Positions 1-13,300 of a stretch of DNA of 64,000 nucleotides are shown here, piece after piece. The stretch is from NCBI RefSeq assembly GCF_964204865.1, contig NC_135262.1, forward strand, positions 10,726,001 through 10,790,000, written 5' to 3'. How positions within the stretch are numbered: the stretch's first letter is position 1; each line of letters opens with the position of its first letter. Below the pieces are notes generated by a model. That model did no database searches. It saw only the letters and a list, made by a program, of their open reading frames with translations, and was not told the origin of the DNA. A program made the translations under genes and the position numbers. The DNA is from Styela clava. Lineage: Eukaryota; Chordata; Ascidiacea; Stolidobranchia; Styelidae.

Positions 1-1321
1 ACAATACATGATACATGTACATTTTAATATTGGTGAAGCTGCAGTATTCCGAGAGTATTCGTCAGATATTATAACAATGTTAATAATACAGTAACTGGTA
101 AATTGAAACATTACGGGTATAGAAAAACAGAGATACTCCCGTAGTGCATGTACCAGGTTAGGGTTAGGCTGTAATTTTATTCTGATTTTCCTCATTTCAA
201 TTCTATTACGAATTTACGAGTTCGGAAACTGTCTGTGTTAGCCAAGTGAATATACCCCCTGTCCATAGGCTTCATTCCCTTTACACAATTTGATGTAAAG
301 TAGGCGAACAAAATTAGTCACCTCCATAGTGGTACATACACACTTCTGAAGCCGAAACGGATAACAAAATGGCACCACAAAAACACCTAACCGACACTAC
401 ATCCATCTAAGTCTTTAAGACGTTTACACTCACCACAACCAAGTACACAGTATTACGATTAACGGATCGATAAAATTCAATTTATACTTTCAGTCAAGGC
501 ATAAATCCATATATAATCTACTTGTTAGGTCACGGGTTCCTAATGAGGTGACAATTAACATCGATCGTTCATTAATGCCAAGAAACCCAAATGAACCGCA
601 TTGCATAAAAGTTTTATCGACTTTTAGGTGCTACTTTGGGTGTGCGATGTGTGGGTCTCAGCGATTTTAGTTGGTATTAGGAACTGAATTCTTTGTGAGA
701 ATGTCTTTCCAAAGTGGCATCGATTTTTTAAATCCCAACACGAAAAATCAAAACGCGAAAGCTAAGCAATAAAATAACATCGACAGATTGTGAATATAAA
801 ATACTAATATAAATATAAATTGATAATTTGGAGGAAATGCATCTGTAACAAAGTTACTCAACAATATTGAATTTTATTGTTTGACTAGATTCCTCAAAGT
901 AAAAACCTGACAAAACGCAAAGCTATTACAATTATGGTAACGCCAAATCAATAATTTGAACTTTTTTAAGCAATGAGTTTGAACAAGCGGTAGAGCTAGA
1001 TAGGCCTCTATCCAGTACGATTTTCTTGGTATAAATATTGGATGAACGATGAATTTGGATATTGAATAATATACAAAACAGGCAGTTGAATTTAATTCAA
1101 GTGAAAACTCGAAAAACAGAATGACCGAGACAAAGAAGAAACGCCCCATTCCCAACCCAGTCATTCAAAAAGACCCCATACTTCAAAAGAAATTTTTTTA
1201 AATATTTGTTGGAATTCAATTTTTCAGTCCGAAATTCCGCGAAATAATCCGAAGAGTTTAAAATTATCAACTCCGACAAACGAAAGTTGAAACTATTATA
1301 AAATTACTATATATCGTCCAC
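1..1321. other. non-coding flank, 3' side of the coiled-coil gene
   Basis: I see no convincing exon here. A fragment of the palindromic MITE family found at 13.05-13.31 kb lies at about 140-180 (the motif ACCAGGTTAGGGTTAGG followed by a TAATTTTATT-like stretch). A minus-strand AATAAA (plus-strand TTTATT at about 866-871) could be the polyadenylation signal of the minus-strand gene that stops at 1322. The short open frames in this stretch have no family features. Confidence 0.5.
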
Positions 1322-4300
1322 TCACTCAGATTTTTCTTTGAGTAATTTTTTCAAGCGATCCATTTCTTCTTCCACCGCCCCTTTCTCGCTTTCTCCAGTC
1401 ACCAAATTTTTCTTCATACGATCAAGTCGAGCTTGTAAAACTGAAATTTTTCGATCTTTCTCGTCACGTTCTTGACGGGCTTCATCGAGTCCCGTTTTGA
1501 GAAGATCAGCTTTTCTCTGCGAAAAATATATTTAAAAAGCTTTTGAATCAATTATCAAAATAGAGTTGATAGATAAATGATGAGAATAAAAACAAAACTA
1601 ATGATACTAGGAAAGCCAAAAAAGGCCAAAGGGCGGTTCCTGAAGTCCCATGAGTCTACGGATAGTTTTAAGTGGTCCCTCCATGAGCTTTGCTTGCATG
1701 GGGTTAAAATTAAATATTTGAAAGGGAATGCTGCCCATTCGCCATTGTGGATTAACTTGCAAAAGACGTCAAAGAAGTGGCAACTCCATGAACAAGGTTA
1801 CAGCATATGAAATTGTATTAATATTAAAGATTTTTTCAGGCTTTTTCCTTCAACAAATTATTCATGTTGTAATTTATTCAAATTCAAAGCGACGATCTTC
1901 AGGCAAACTATCAAAAAAGTCCACAGCACTGAAAATATCTGTAACCACTGATTTATAGCATTGCAATTTGCATGGATGGTAGGTAGTTGGTAGTTTTTTA
2001 AATGATCTTTGCAAGGCCGTTGCTTGAATTAGCAAACTAATCAAAATCCTTTTAAATGAGCAAAATATAAAGCATATTTAAGTTGCTATATAACATAATT
2101 TAATTGCTAACATACCTTCATTTGTTTCAGCTTATCCTCGGCGTTTTTTTCTCTTTGCCTTGCGCCTGAGTCGAAATCACATTGTGTGCCTGCTGATGAC
2201 GTCACCAGTCGCTGATGACGTGTTCTCAACCCTCTTGGCGTATCCATATCGGAACAACTGGAACTTTCGGAATGCGTACTCGAATTATGACGAAAAGGCT
2301 GATTACTGCGCTGTCTTGGCTTAGGCTGGGTAACAACTTGTCGTACTTTTGGTCGAGCCCCGGTGTTAGGCTTTTGAACTGTGGCGATTATTTTTCTTTC
2401 GCTTTCATCGTTGCTTGGTTGTGAAAATTTATTTTGTCGAGCTTCCACTGAACGCGCTCTTCTTGCTGATGACGTATTTGTGTTTCGGCCACGCCCCTGC
2501 GTTGACCCAACGTTAATTCGTAGTTGAGACACGTGTCGTGCTCCATTCAAATCAGACACATTTGAAATACTTTTTGATCGACGTCTGGCGTCGGTATCCA
2601 GGCGACAGTATGCCGAAACAACTGCTTTGCTTGGAGACGTCCTCGACGACGCAGGCAACGACCTGGAATCTCTCGCGTGCTGATTATGATTAAATCCAGG
2701 ATGCGATATCTCCTCTTCTTGTGAAGGATACCGATGCAAATTTTCCACAGAATTACCACTAAGAAACCGTTCCCCGTCTATGCTATTAGGGCTTAAAATA
2801 TTTCTACCATCCTGGACATACGCTGCTTGTCCAATATGATTTAAAATTGTATTGGCAGAAGTGTCTCTTAAATCTAATACTGGTAACCGTCTAACATTTG
2901 CATCCCCGGCATTAGTATTATTATTATTGTTGTTGTTGTTATTGTTAGAATTAAAATTCGGTCTCAGATTCCCAGTGTCAAAACCTGCTGAGCCTATCGA
3001 AGCTCCGCTGCTTGTGTGGGATGGATGGCTCACGCTTGGATCAGTGCTAAATTCAGATAAAGCGTCTATATATTGTTGGGCGTCCTGTTGGTCATCGTTT
3101 TCATTGATAGCAACTTCGAGTCTGCCTTCTTTTTCTTTTTGCAAGAGCGACAAGTATTTGTCCAAAGTTCCGGCCAAGTTCATAAGCTGCCTTTGCCACT
3201 AAAGAAAATGATTATAAAATATCACGTGACGTCAATAGAGTAGCAATACGGGTTAGAGACCTCGTATATGTTCATCATTTTTGTGTGACTAGATATTTTG
3301 AAGCATAGTGCGCGTAGTTAAGTATGATAGTTGAGTATGACCCACAATTTTTTTAACATACGATTACATCATAGCTTAAACTTAAAGTAAACCACTATCT
3401 CTAAACACCCATTATATCGCATATTACCAAATGTAAGTCTATTGTCCCAATCATCTACATACCCTTTGCATATCGTACGGGTTATGAGGCTTGTTAGCGG
3501 CCATTTGTTTCATTCTTTGAATAGTTGTGTTACCGTCTCCAATGATTTCATCGTCATCTAAGCCAGAAGTACGAAGAGCAAGTGAAGATCTGTGGACTCG
3601 ATAAGCCGATCGATCTTTTAGAAAAGATATCAAGTCCAGAGCAACGTCAAGAATCGTCGCTTTTTCGCGGATATTTGCTTCGTGGTCTTCAGGTTTCTAC
3701 GTATATAAAAATATTGGTTGGTTTCGTGAAAAAGTCAGATAATTCAACTTGAAAGAAATGTTACCTCTTCTTCCTCCTCTTCTGCTTTCATTAAATAATG
3801 AAGCCTGTGATCAAGTTCTCCAATAAAAACTAATAACCATTCTTCGTCGTCTACTTCATCAATAATACGAGCAACATCTGCTATGTCTTTCAGCTAAACA
3901 GTAAACGAAAAAATATCATAAATGACTTAGGAAATGGGTTTGTATTAGTTTATCTCATAAAGCTAACGATGCTCAGTGTTGTTAAGTCCATTCGATATCA
4001 TGTCTTGCAGTACAAATTCGTAGATCTATGATTTGATGGAAACTTTTCATTCAAAAGCCTCGAATGCTGTCAAACAAATTTATGGCTTAAGACGAGCGGT
4101 CTAAGACGCTGCGTTCAGGTCGCAGTCTTCGATGGATGCGTGGGTTCGAATCCCAATTCTGTCATACTGATGGCACGCAAATCATTCTAAATTCTGTGGA
4201 ATCTACAGTTGGTGTTTAGCATTCACTAGATCCGGAGCCGGAGTCATATTTTTAAACAATCCGGAGTCGGGAATCGCGATCCGAATCAAAATTCTAAATT

Positions 4301-7300
4301 CCCATGTTTCTGGCTTTTAATTATTGTCAAAAATTGAATTAATTTGAAGTTTGGAGCTGGAGCTTGAGTCGGAGTCGAAATTCTCAACATCTTGGAGTAA
4401 CAATTTTTCTCAGACTGGAGTCATAGCTAACTTTTCTCATAGAGTAGATTGTATAGTGTCGATCGAACTCGTCATGAGTTGTAAATTTGTAATGGTGACA
4501 TATCTTTACGCAAATAATAAAAAATAAGATACGCGTTTTAAGACAAAGTTTTGTAAAATTGTAGGAAAAATATCACCGCTGTTCAATATATATTTTAACA
4601 TGTAACTTTGTTATATGTTTCTTAAGTACACAATAACGAACTGCGGTGTCCAATTTTTCATTATAAACATACAAAGCGTTTGCGGTGGGCGTTAACAATT
4701 TTAATGTTACTTGTATAAGTCAACTTACTGCATTAACGTATGATTAATAGGAGAAAAATAATAATAAACTGCAATATATGGCATTTTCTCATCATCAAAT
4801 CTTTCAAAATATAGCCTCGGGGCGGCCTTAGCGGTTACCATGTAAACGTAAATGTTGTTTATAACCTCAACAGACGTTAGACGAAAGTCACAATTCCATT
4901 ATAATGACATCTTTCAAGTTTTGTAGATCGCTATTCGCCAAATGTGGTCAGAAATGCGCATTATGTAAAAGAGTTTATCCATTCCCCTTACATTGCCAAT
5001 CATAAACCGATTAAACCGATGGTACCAAATTCAAATCGAGAAAACTGATGTCTCTGTCGTAATTAAGGCAGACGGATGCTTATCACCACAGAAATGTGTT
5101 TTAGCTCAGTCTGATTACCTCCGGATATATTCGCTTTGATGTACGCGCGAATTGCAAGTGACAATTAAGATAAGAGCTACAGGAACAACTTCTTATCAAT
5201 ATACACAGTCTTGTGTTAGAATATTTTTAGGTTCCTCGTATTTTGCTATGTGACAAGCGAGGTTTCGATGCTTCCAAATTTTGTTTATTGTACCATTGTA
5301 CCTTTATGAAACGAAACTTAATTTACTCCGAGGTAGTTAAAAACAGCAACTATCTACAAACTGAACATTTGATTTCACGCGATCGAAAAACTTTGATATA
5401 CCGGTTAAACCTCTCACTAAATTACCACCCTTACTTAAAAACTAATGTAATGTTGAAAGATGGCGCAAGTTTTCCGATTCTTCAACAAGCATTCATTCTT
5501 CCCACATATGCGTGCGAACTGAGCAAAACGTTTTGTATTGTTGTGATAAATTATACCTTTAAATATCAAATCACTATTGGAATATTTAGCAAATGGCCTC
5601 CATCGATCGTATATGTTGTGTTAGAAATTAGAGTCGCGACGATGTACGAATAGCCACGTATGGCTACACATTTTTCGATTTGCTGTAATAACAAATTATA
5701 TTCAAACGCAACAGGTATGGTATTAGGCGTAACCTGGAATTCCGTTTCAATTATCGTTTCCGATATTCGTATAAAATGGTTGGGGATTAGAATATTAAGG
5801 TGTGGGGTTCTTTTTTGCCCCAATTTGTGTATTCGTACCCTGTAATTTTTATATCAATATTTTCATAACTAACAGACCTGAAAAACTACAAATTCCGCTG
5901 AGATCGGTTAAGTCAATACCATTCATAATAATGCAGAAAATTGTCACACAAATATTTACAGTGAAGTGAAATTTTGGTTGAATTGTTGATTTCTGGTCAA
6001 TTTTCAACGAAAACACGAAGGATTTATCAGCCTTTTCTATAAAAGTTCAACTTTAGGATACGGTAATCGTTGTTATGTATCCTCGAGGCTAATATCATTA
6101 CATCTCTATGGAATGATAGGAATGCAAGCCATAAATGAATATTTTTATTTTCTGATGAATATTGTTATTAATATTGTTAATCGTTAAAATATGACGTAAT
6201 GTTAGGAACGTGGTACGTTCTAAGCTAAGCTTGATAATACTTGTTTTCAAATTGGCACCAAACAAGCCAAAATTGGCATTTTCTATCGTATGCCCTTATT
6301 ATAACAATGAATATGTGAACACCGGTAACGACGTCGAAGGCATGTTGTTTATGACATTTTCTATTTGACAATCGTCAAGCCCAAATTCATAATTGTCATC
6401 GAGCGCAGGTATTTTAAACCACGCCTGTAATAAATCTCTCAGAAGATTACATAAAAACAGTTTTAATCCCATGTTAGAAGAATTTCTATAAATCTTTTTA
6501 GCTATTATTTACAAGATTCCCAATATTTAATTTTGAGACAACATGTAATTGTGAAGAATATGGCAATAAATAATAAAGCGACAGGTTGTCTCAATGTCTG
6601 TCTTACAGGTTAGAAAACTAAACGAGTCTTTAACTCGAAGTTGATTCATAATAAACAAATACAGGGTATCCCAAAAAACAGAACCCAAAGGTTTCTTATG
6701 TACTTCTATACGCCAATAACTGTCTCTAGAATATGTTCCAAATAGATTCTGTTTTTTTTGGATCGCACTGTAGAAGCCTGCCTTTAATTAAAAAGTTTCC
6801 GAAATTTACTATGCTTTTTACTTTCATTCAATAATTTGCGTCGGATAAAGACAGGAGGGTGGTGTTCAATTTCTCCGTGTATTTGTACTGTGTAATTTAG
6901 AAACGACGAGAACGCTCGACGTATAGCCCATTATTTTATCAGATTGTGGGCAGAACTGATAGTACAATAAAGCGTTTTTCGCAAAAATACAAGCCTGAAA
7001 ATTACATGTCATTCCAAATTTACATTCGTATTTCACTGTACCAAATCATTTAAAGATGAAACAAATGGTCGAAATATTTAATAAACTTTATTTACCTTAT
7101 ACTAGAAATGAAGACGATTTCTACGTTCGAAAGCGCACGTACCGTGAGAATATATCACAATTGCCTCAACAAACAAACATAATAGTAGCTGCAGGGTATG
7201 CATAACTGTTACGAGAATGGGATCACAAATTACAACAATACAATACGAGAAGGACAACGATCAAAAAAACAATATTTGAAAACCTTACTGGAAAATCGAC

Positions 7301-10300
7301 GCGCACAACACCTCTCGTACTGTCCTAATCGCAACAATAAAATGAAGTGAATTTGCCAGAATAATATAGTCGGAGGGAGGATAAACATATCCTTTTTGAT
7401 TTTATGACGCAGTACTGCGATTAGCTGTACTAAGCATTAACCGCCAGTCTGTAGTACAGAAAAGAAAAACCACCAAAACAGCGACCAGGTCACGCGAAAC
7501 ATAGGCTATTGAGAATAAATTTATTTTGCAAAGCGTCTTAGATTACTAAAACTCGTGGGCACAATCATACACAAACAGAAGTTCAAGTGTTATGGATTCA
7601 TTTTTGGGGGTCATCCAGTACTTATATTCTAACTAACTCATCTATCTCAAAGCGGACAACGCCAAACGAACTTTCACAACACAACTCTTCATATATTGCG
7701 TGATCGGTATGTACACAACCTCAATGGTTCGCCGTGTTTACGCAAAATAATTCCACATCTTCCGTACATCAGAAACAGAAATATCAAGCACCCAACGATA
7801 ACATATTTTTACCTAATGATTACTTATGCTTCTCTTAGAATACTGTTGCTATTATTTAACGCCTCTGGGCCGAAAGTTGTAAATATTGATATCATTTACA
7901 TGCATTACATCGAATATTATCTACGGTAGCTCAAGTTACTTCTCATCTAACAATATATACTATTACCACAGTGATATGAAATTAAAATTCCTCAAAGTTG
8001 CTATCAGGCCTATTGGTATAAATATCCCTGTAACTCTACCTCAACTTGTCATTTATAATACTTTTACACGAAAAATACCGAATACTATAGTCATAAATAT
8101 ATATATTATACCTCTCTCATTGCTGATATCAATTTCATTGTGAATTCGTCCTCCCGAATTTTTGCCAATCTCATGATGGAGTCGTGATCTGTCGTGAGCA
8201 AAACATAAAGTGAGTCCACATCGCTCAAACGGTAGCTTAGATACCATTCTTCAGAATTTTAAGAATGTAGTAAAGTAATTAAAACCGTTTTATAAGCCGT
8301 ATTTGGTAACCTATGGTCGTTACTGTCACATAATTAAAGTTTTTTCGACAAGGCTTCGTTACAAACAGCATGTAGACTAGATACAATTAGAAAATTGGTA
8401 ATTTATGGGATATACAGAAGAATGCTGTTTCCCGTCATTGCGATGGTAATTAGAAATGCAAACCTCTTATTATTTAGCACTAGCTCCAATCGGTAATGAG
8501 TGATAGCCGGAAAGGGTCATCAATATTTTCTTTATAATAAGATAAGTTTAGTAATGCCAATAAACGTCAATGTCATAATAATCGTTTCTACATGTTATTC
8601 TACAATCATAAATAGTTGCGGAAATAATAAAGCAATCATTTATAGTTCAAACAATTACCTTCATGAAGGGCGATATCCAGAGCCGATTGTCTTCCAGAAG
8701 ATTCATGTTGACTTGTCTGCATCGTAGCTTCGTTCGACTGCGTATTTTGAACGAGATCTGGCGTATGCGGTCTGGGCGCTACATCTGAATTCTCGACATC
8801 CGAGGGTACCAGACGCTCGTTATTTGATGACCCAACGGAGCATGTAGTGACGTCACGTTCTCGAAGCCAATCGGGCGGAAGAGAAGGTGGCGGATTGTTG
8901 TTATTCCGGTGGTCTTTCGTTTGACGAACACGACCGTTTTTGTCTAAGTAAAATCCTGTAGGTTCGGACCACTCTTTAGGTTTGTCCCGGGCTGGTTCTA
9001 CGCCATGTAAAGAACTAGTGCTCCATTGATCAGAATCTTGCGATATATTCCCTATAACACTTCTAGAACGCAGTGGGAGAGAAGAAAAACTGCTTCCCCT
9101 CTCCGATAACTGTCCAACGCTTTGTATGGTATCATTGAATTTATCACTTGCCCTTTTTCGCACACGACGTCGATCTATCGTATCCGCGGTCATCCTGTCT
9201 AAGCTACCCCTACTGTCACTCGGGCTAAGGAGTCCGTTAGGGGTAGGGCTGAAACAAAACGCACGCCCCCGCTGTGACGTAATATCCGGGGTCATAGAAC
9301 GATGTGTGGGGTGAGAACGCAACATATTGGTACTGGATGAATTCAAAAACACAGGTGCCGATTTTCGATTTTTGCTAGGTTTATCTAAAGTTTGGCAAGA
9401 GTTTGACTTTTGACGGTAGAGTTCGTTGTTGAATCGTTTTGGTAATGCCGAATGAATTATTACTGAACTGCTGACTTCAAGAAGATCAGATGACGTCACG
9501 GCTGAATCTGATGTAAGAATATTATTTAGTTCTTCATCATTATTTGAAGTTTCTACACTAGATGTGCTCAACGCTCGTATTCTGGATATTCCGAGATTAG
9601 AATTCGAACTTTCTTCTAAATTTGTTGAGCTCGATTCAGGAGTAGAAGTTTGTCTTTTATATCCAACAGATTTAGAAGTTGGTACATTTAGATAGTCGGT
9701 ACTGTAAAAACGGGAACACTGAATTTAGCAGGGTGGAATGAAAAAATGTATTGAATAGATGAAATACATACCTGCCAATGTTATTTTTCTGCTTTAATCT
9801 GGCAACAGTGTGTTGCGAACTATATATTCGTCTTCTTGTTGGATGGAAAGAAGAACTGCGAGTTGGGATTTGCTTGATACGAGATCTTCCTCTGTTTGTA
9901 TTGGTAGATAGCGTATCGTTTTTATCCCGTTTATCAAAATGAGAAACTAGTTGGTCAAATAGATCATTTTTTTGTTCAATAATAGAAGAGAATGCAGATA
10001 AATCACAAGTTAAATCTGATTCTTCCTGTGTGGTTGGTGTCGCGTCTAATGATAGAGAAACTGAATTGTCTTCTGATTTTAGCGAATGATTGTTTCCAAT
10101 CCCAATTGCAGAATCTTGTTCAGCATCTTTAACTGATTCTTCCTTTTCTAATTGAGCTGATATATTGGATAAAAATAAAAACAAGAATTATTTACTACGA
10201 ACCGTCTAAACCAGTGGTTCTCAAACGGTGGCGCGCGCCTCACATAATGGACGAGACATTTTTTTGAGGGGGTGTGAAACTAATTAAAAATAGAAATATT

Positions 10301-13300
10301 TTAATTAGATTTGATCTTTCCCGCCTTATTTTGGGTATTTACATTTTAAAACTGTTCATTTATTTCATTATTTATAGGTTCCATCCACGTATTTTTGAAT
10401 GAAACATACTTTTGCTTCACGATCTGTTATTTGTAGCTTATTGTTAGCTAGATATTTTTGAGGTGGGGCGCGAGACAAATTCTAAAATGGGGGCACGGCT
10501 TGAAACGTGTAGGTACCCCTGTCCTAAACTAAAGATAACTGAAATGCATAAAGAACGAACCACAGACTGCAACTGAAAATTAAGTAGACAGCATAGAATG
10601 TTAAAATACATAAAAAATAGTAATTATATACTTGGCTATTTTCAATGTCCTTTCAACGGAAGAAAACAATATATTGTCATAATAACTAATGAGCGAGCGA
10701 CAACAAGCAAAGTTAAAATGAGTCACTGAAACCTTGGAAGTGAAGAATATAAGAAATATATAAAACGTAAACTTGAAAGTTGTTTTGGTATATTTCCTGG
10801 TTTATTGCCATGTGGTTTGTTGGCTGTTTAGAAACATAAGTTTCCCGTATATCTCTAGAGAAACTCTGACTCAATATAGGGTTCCTATATCAGCTAAATA
10901 CCTCTTTCTCTTGCCTTTTGTAGCCTGCAACCTTATATTTGATTAATTTTTCAAACGGCACGCTTTTTTACGTGTATATATTAATGAGAAACCAATATAT
11001 ACAAGCGACATTATTTCAAGATTAGCTAGAAAAAATTTCAAGAATTATTTATATCGTATTTTAATCGGCTTTTGTGAGCTCGGAATTCTAATCCAATCAT
11101 GAATATCACTTGAGCGGTACAATTTTATTTCACACAAAACGGGTATCCATTCTTTTATCATTCTTTTTTCCGTCATTAGTAACTATTTCTTGCCATTTCT
11201 ATAATAACTCGAAATTCTATTTTAGGCCAATACTGGCCATTAATTAAGTTATCTGGTAGGTTGCCTGACGTATAAGTGAAATCTTAAATATTTAAAATAA
11301 TTCTTATTTCCCCAAAAGTCTCAAGTAATGCTTATTTCGAAGGTGATGAATATCAGTTAAATCAAGTAGTTCGAAATTTCGCAAAATCAATTTTCAACTT
11401 GAATTTGATTTAAAACTGCAAAAAAAAAAAATCTTTTACAGTGATCGGAGTGGACACAAAACTTTTTTGGACAGGAATTGGTCCTATGGATCGTACCGGT
11501 ACTTCGTTTTGATTTTCTTTTCGATATAGTCGAGCATTGCAGCTTTTGTTTATTCGGGATGTGTCTATCACCTGTAGCCTCTGCGCTATTCTGCGTTTGG
11601 CAACCGATTGAGGTCTGTCGCTGGAAATTAGTTATGGGCGTTCGAATAACCAATAGCAATAGAATATAATATGTTCTCTTTTGCTTTGACAGTTGAGCCT
11701 TATCACAGAAACAATTTATATAATCACACTCATACGTAATTGCACTCCATACATATTATACATCTATAGAGCTCGTTTACATTTTAAAAATGAAAATGCC
11801 ATGAGAATATAGCGTTCGTAACACTGTAACTTCTATGCACAGACTTATAAGAATTCGTTTTTAAAATATGCATGGGTAATGAGCAACTAGAAACCCGAGA
11901 ATTTAGAAAACATCTTCAAGCTCAAGTGAAGTCCGCAATTAGTTTGGCGAATATTTTATAAGGATAATCTTGCAATATTATATTATAGAACACTTAACAT
12001 ATATATTACATACAATTCATCACGCAAAACTTGACTCTCCTATACTGACTTGATTCTTTCCTGCTACCAATCCGACGTAATTCTGACTCTGTGCGAGCGA
12101 TGTGTTGCTCTAATGTACCGTTAAATTGAGATTTTACCGCGCCCCAGGGTGTAAACTACAGGTTGCTAACTAAGCGAAAAATCTTTTGTAAATTTTTATG
12201 ATTTGTTGTTCAATATAAATAAAACAAACAAGTCTGCCCATCGAAAGTTATCAATGGCCAAGTCTTACTCATAAAAAAACATACAAATAGCGTGTTACGT
12301 AAGAATAATACTTGGCCGCAAAGATTTGATAGGCTTTGTTCCAGTTTTATTCATACTCGAACAGCAATTACTAATCCCAACTAATGATACCGACTACTTT
12401 TCATCCTCTGTTCACTTGTCATAAGCTAGTATTAATATTATTTCTACACTAATTAATCTGGAATTCCATTTGAGGTCATGCAGGTTCATTTAACTCAGAT
12501 ACTGCGGTCAACTGAGATTCGAACTGTTTCAATATGGCGAAGGTTTTATGACAAAAAATGTTTTATTACCTGCTGATATTGTTTGTTGGAGCTAAATTAA
12601 ATTCTCTTCCCAGCAAATGTATATTACCCTTTTCGCTATCTGATCTATAACATATCAGTACTATTTTCGACCGTCGAATTCAACGTTTTATGTACCTCGC
12701 TCTGATCTGAAACTCTACTCTGAATCTTGTGAAAATAAAAACGACTCGGGACAATACGACGACTCCTTCACAGACGCTAAAACTCCCGGTATTGACAGAC
12801 GCGATCACCTGCTGGTGACCTACAATAACAAGATCCCGCCCACTTTTGACGGTTATTGTTATTGAATTTCATTGAGACAAAATTTTATTTGACAAATTAA
12901 ATCGCGGAGATTCCATTGACGTGAAGCCAAGACGACTAACCTATGTGACAATATTCGTTGAGAAATAATCAGCGTAAATATAAAATTTGCCCGTTTTTAA
13001 ATTATATAAGAGTCGTAGGCTCGTAGCTCGTAGGGTTGATTTGAAGTCCAAATTTCGGTACTCACGAAGTATGTGAACCAAGAGGGCGACCACGGGGACG
13101 TAGTATGTATACCAGGTTAGGGTTACGCCATAATTTCAGTAAAAAATCCAACGAAAGTCACCGAGTCGTGGCTAGTCCCCGAACTCGCAATAGAACTAAA
13201 ATAAGGAAAATTGGAATAAAATTATGACCTAACCCTAACCTGGTACACATACTACGTTCCGGTGTCCGCCATCTTGGTTCACACTTCACATACTTCGGGA

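Noticed and set aside
2215..3202. Plus-strand frames of 69 and 116 codons
   Set aside because: They are antisense shadows of the large minus-strand exon 3198-2116; the Leu run is the complement of the Asn repeat.
4081..4164. Functional tRNA-Leu gene
   Set aside because: Inserted bases in the D-arm region and an unpaired acceptor stem; kept only as a pseudogene.
5243..5845. Overlapping short frames on both strands as possible genes
   Set aside because: They lie in a large intron of the minus-strand gene, have no motif, no fitting splice sites and codon content typical of random AT-rich DNA.
10900..10980. Mini-exon to fill the gap between 11440 and 10156
   Set aside because: A good donor (AAAGAG/gtattt) exists, but every acceptor I could pair with it gives the wrong phase or an early stop.
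11558..11620. Alternative frame of the 11.6-kb exon reading RQTSIGCQTQ and ending at GTGATA
   Set aside because: Although it would join the 10156 exon in phase, it does not fit the upstream exon 12639-12570. The other frame is open over 60 codons and joins it perfectly.
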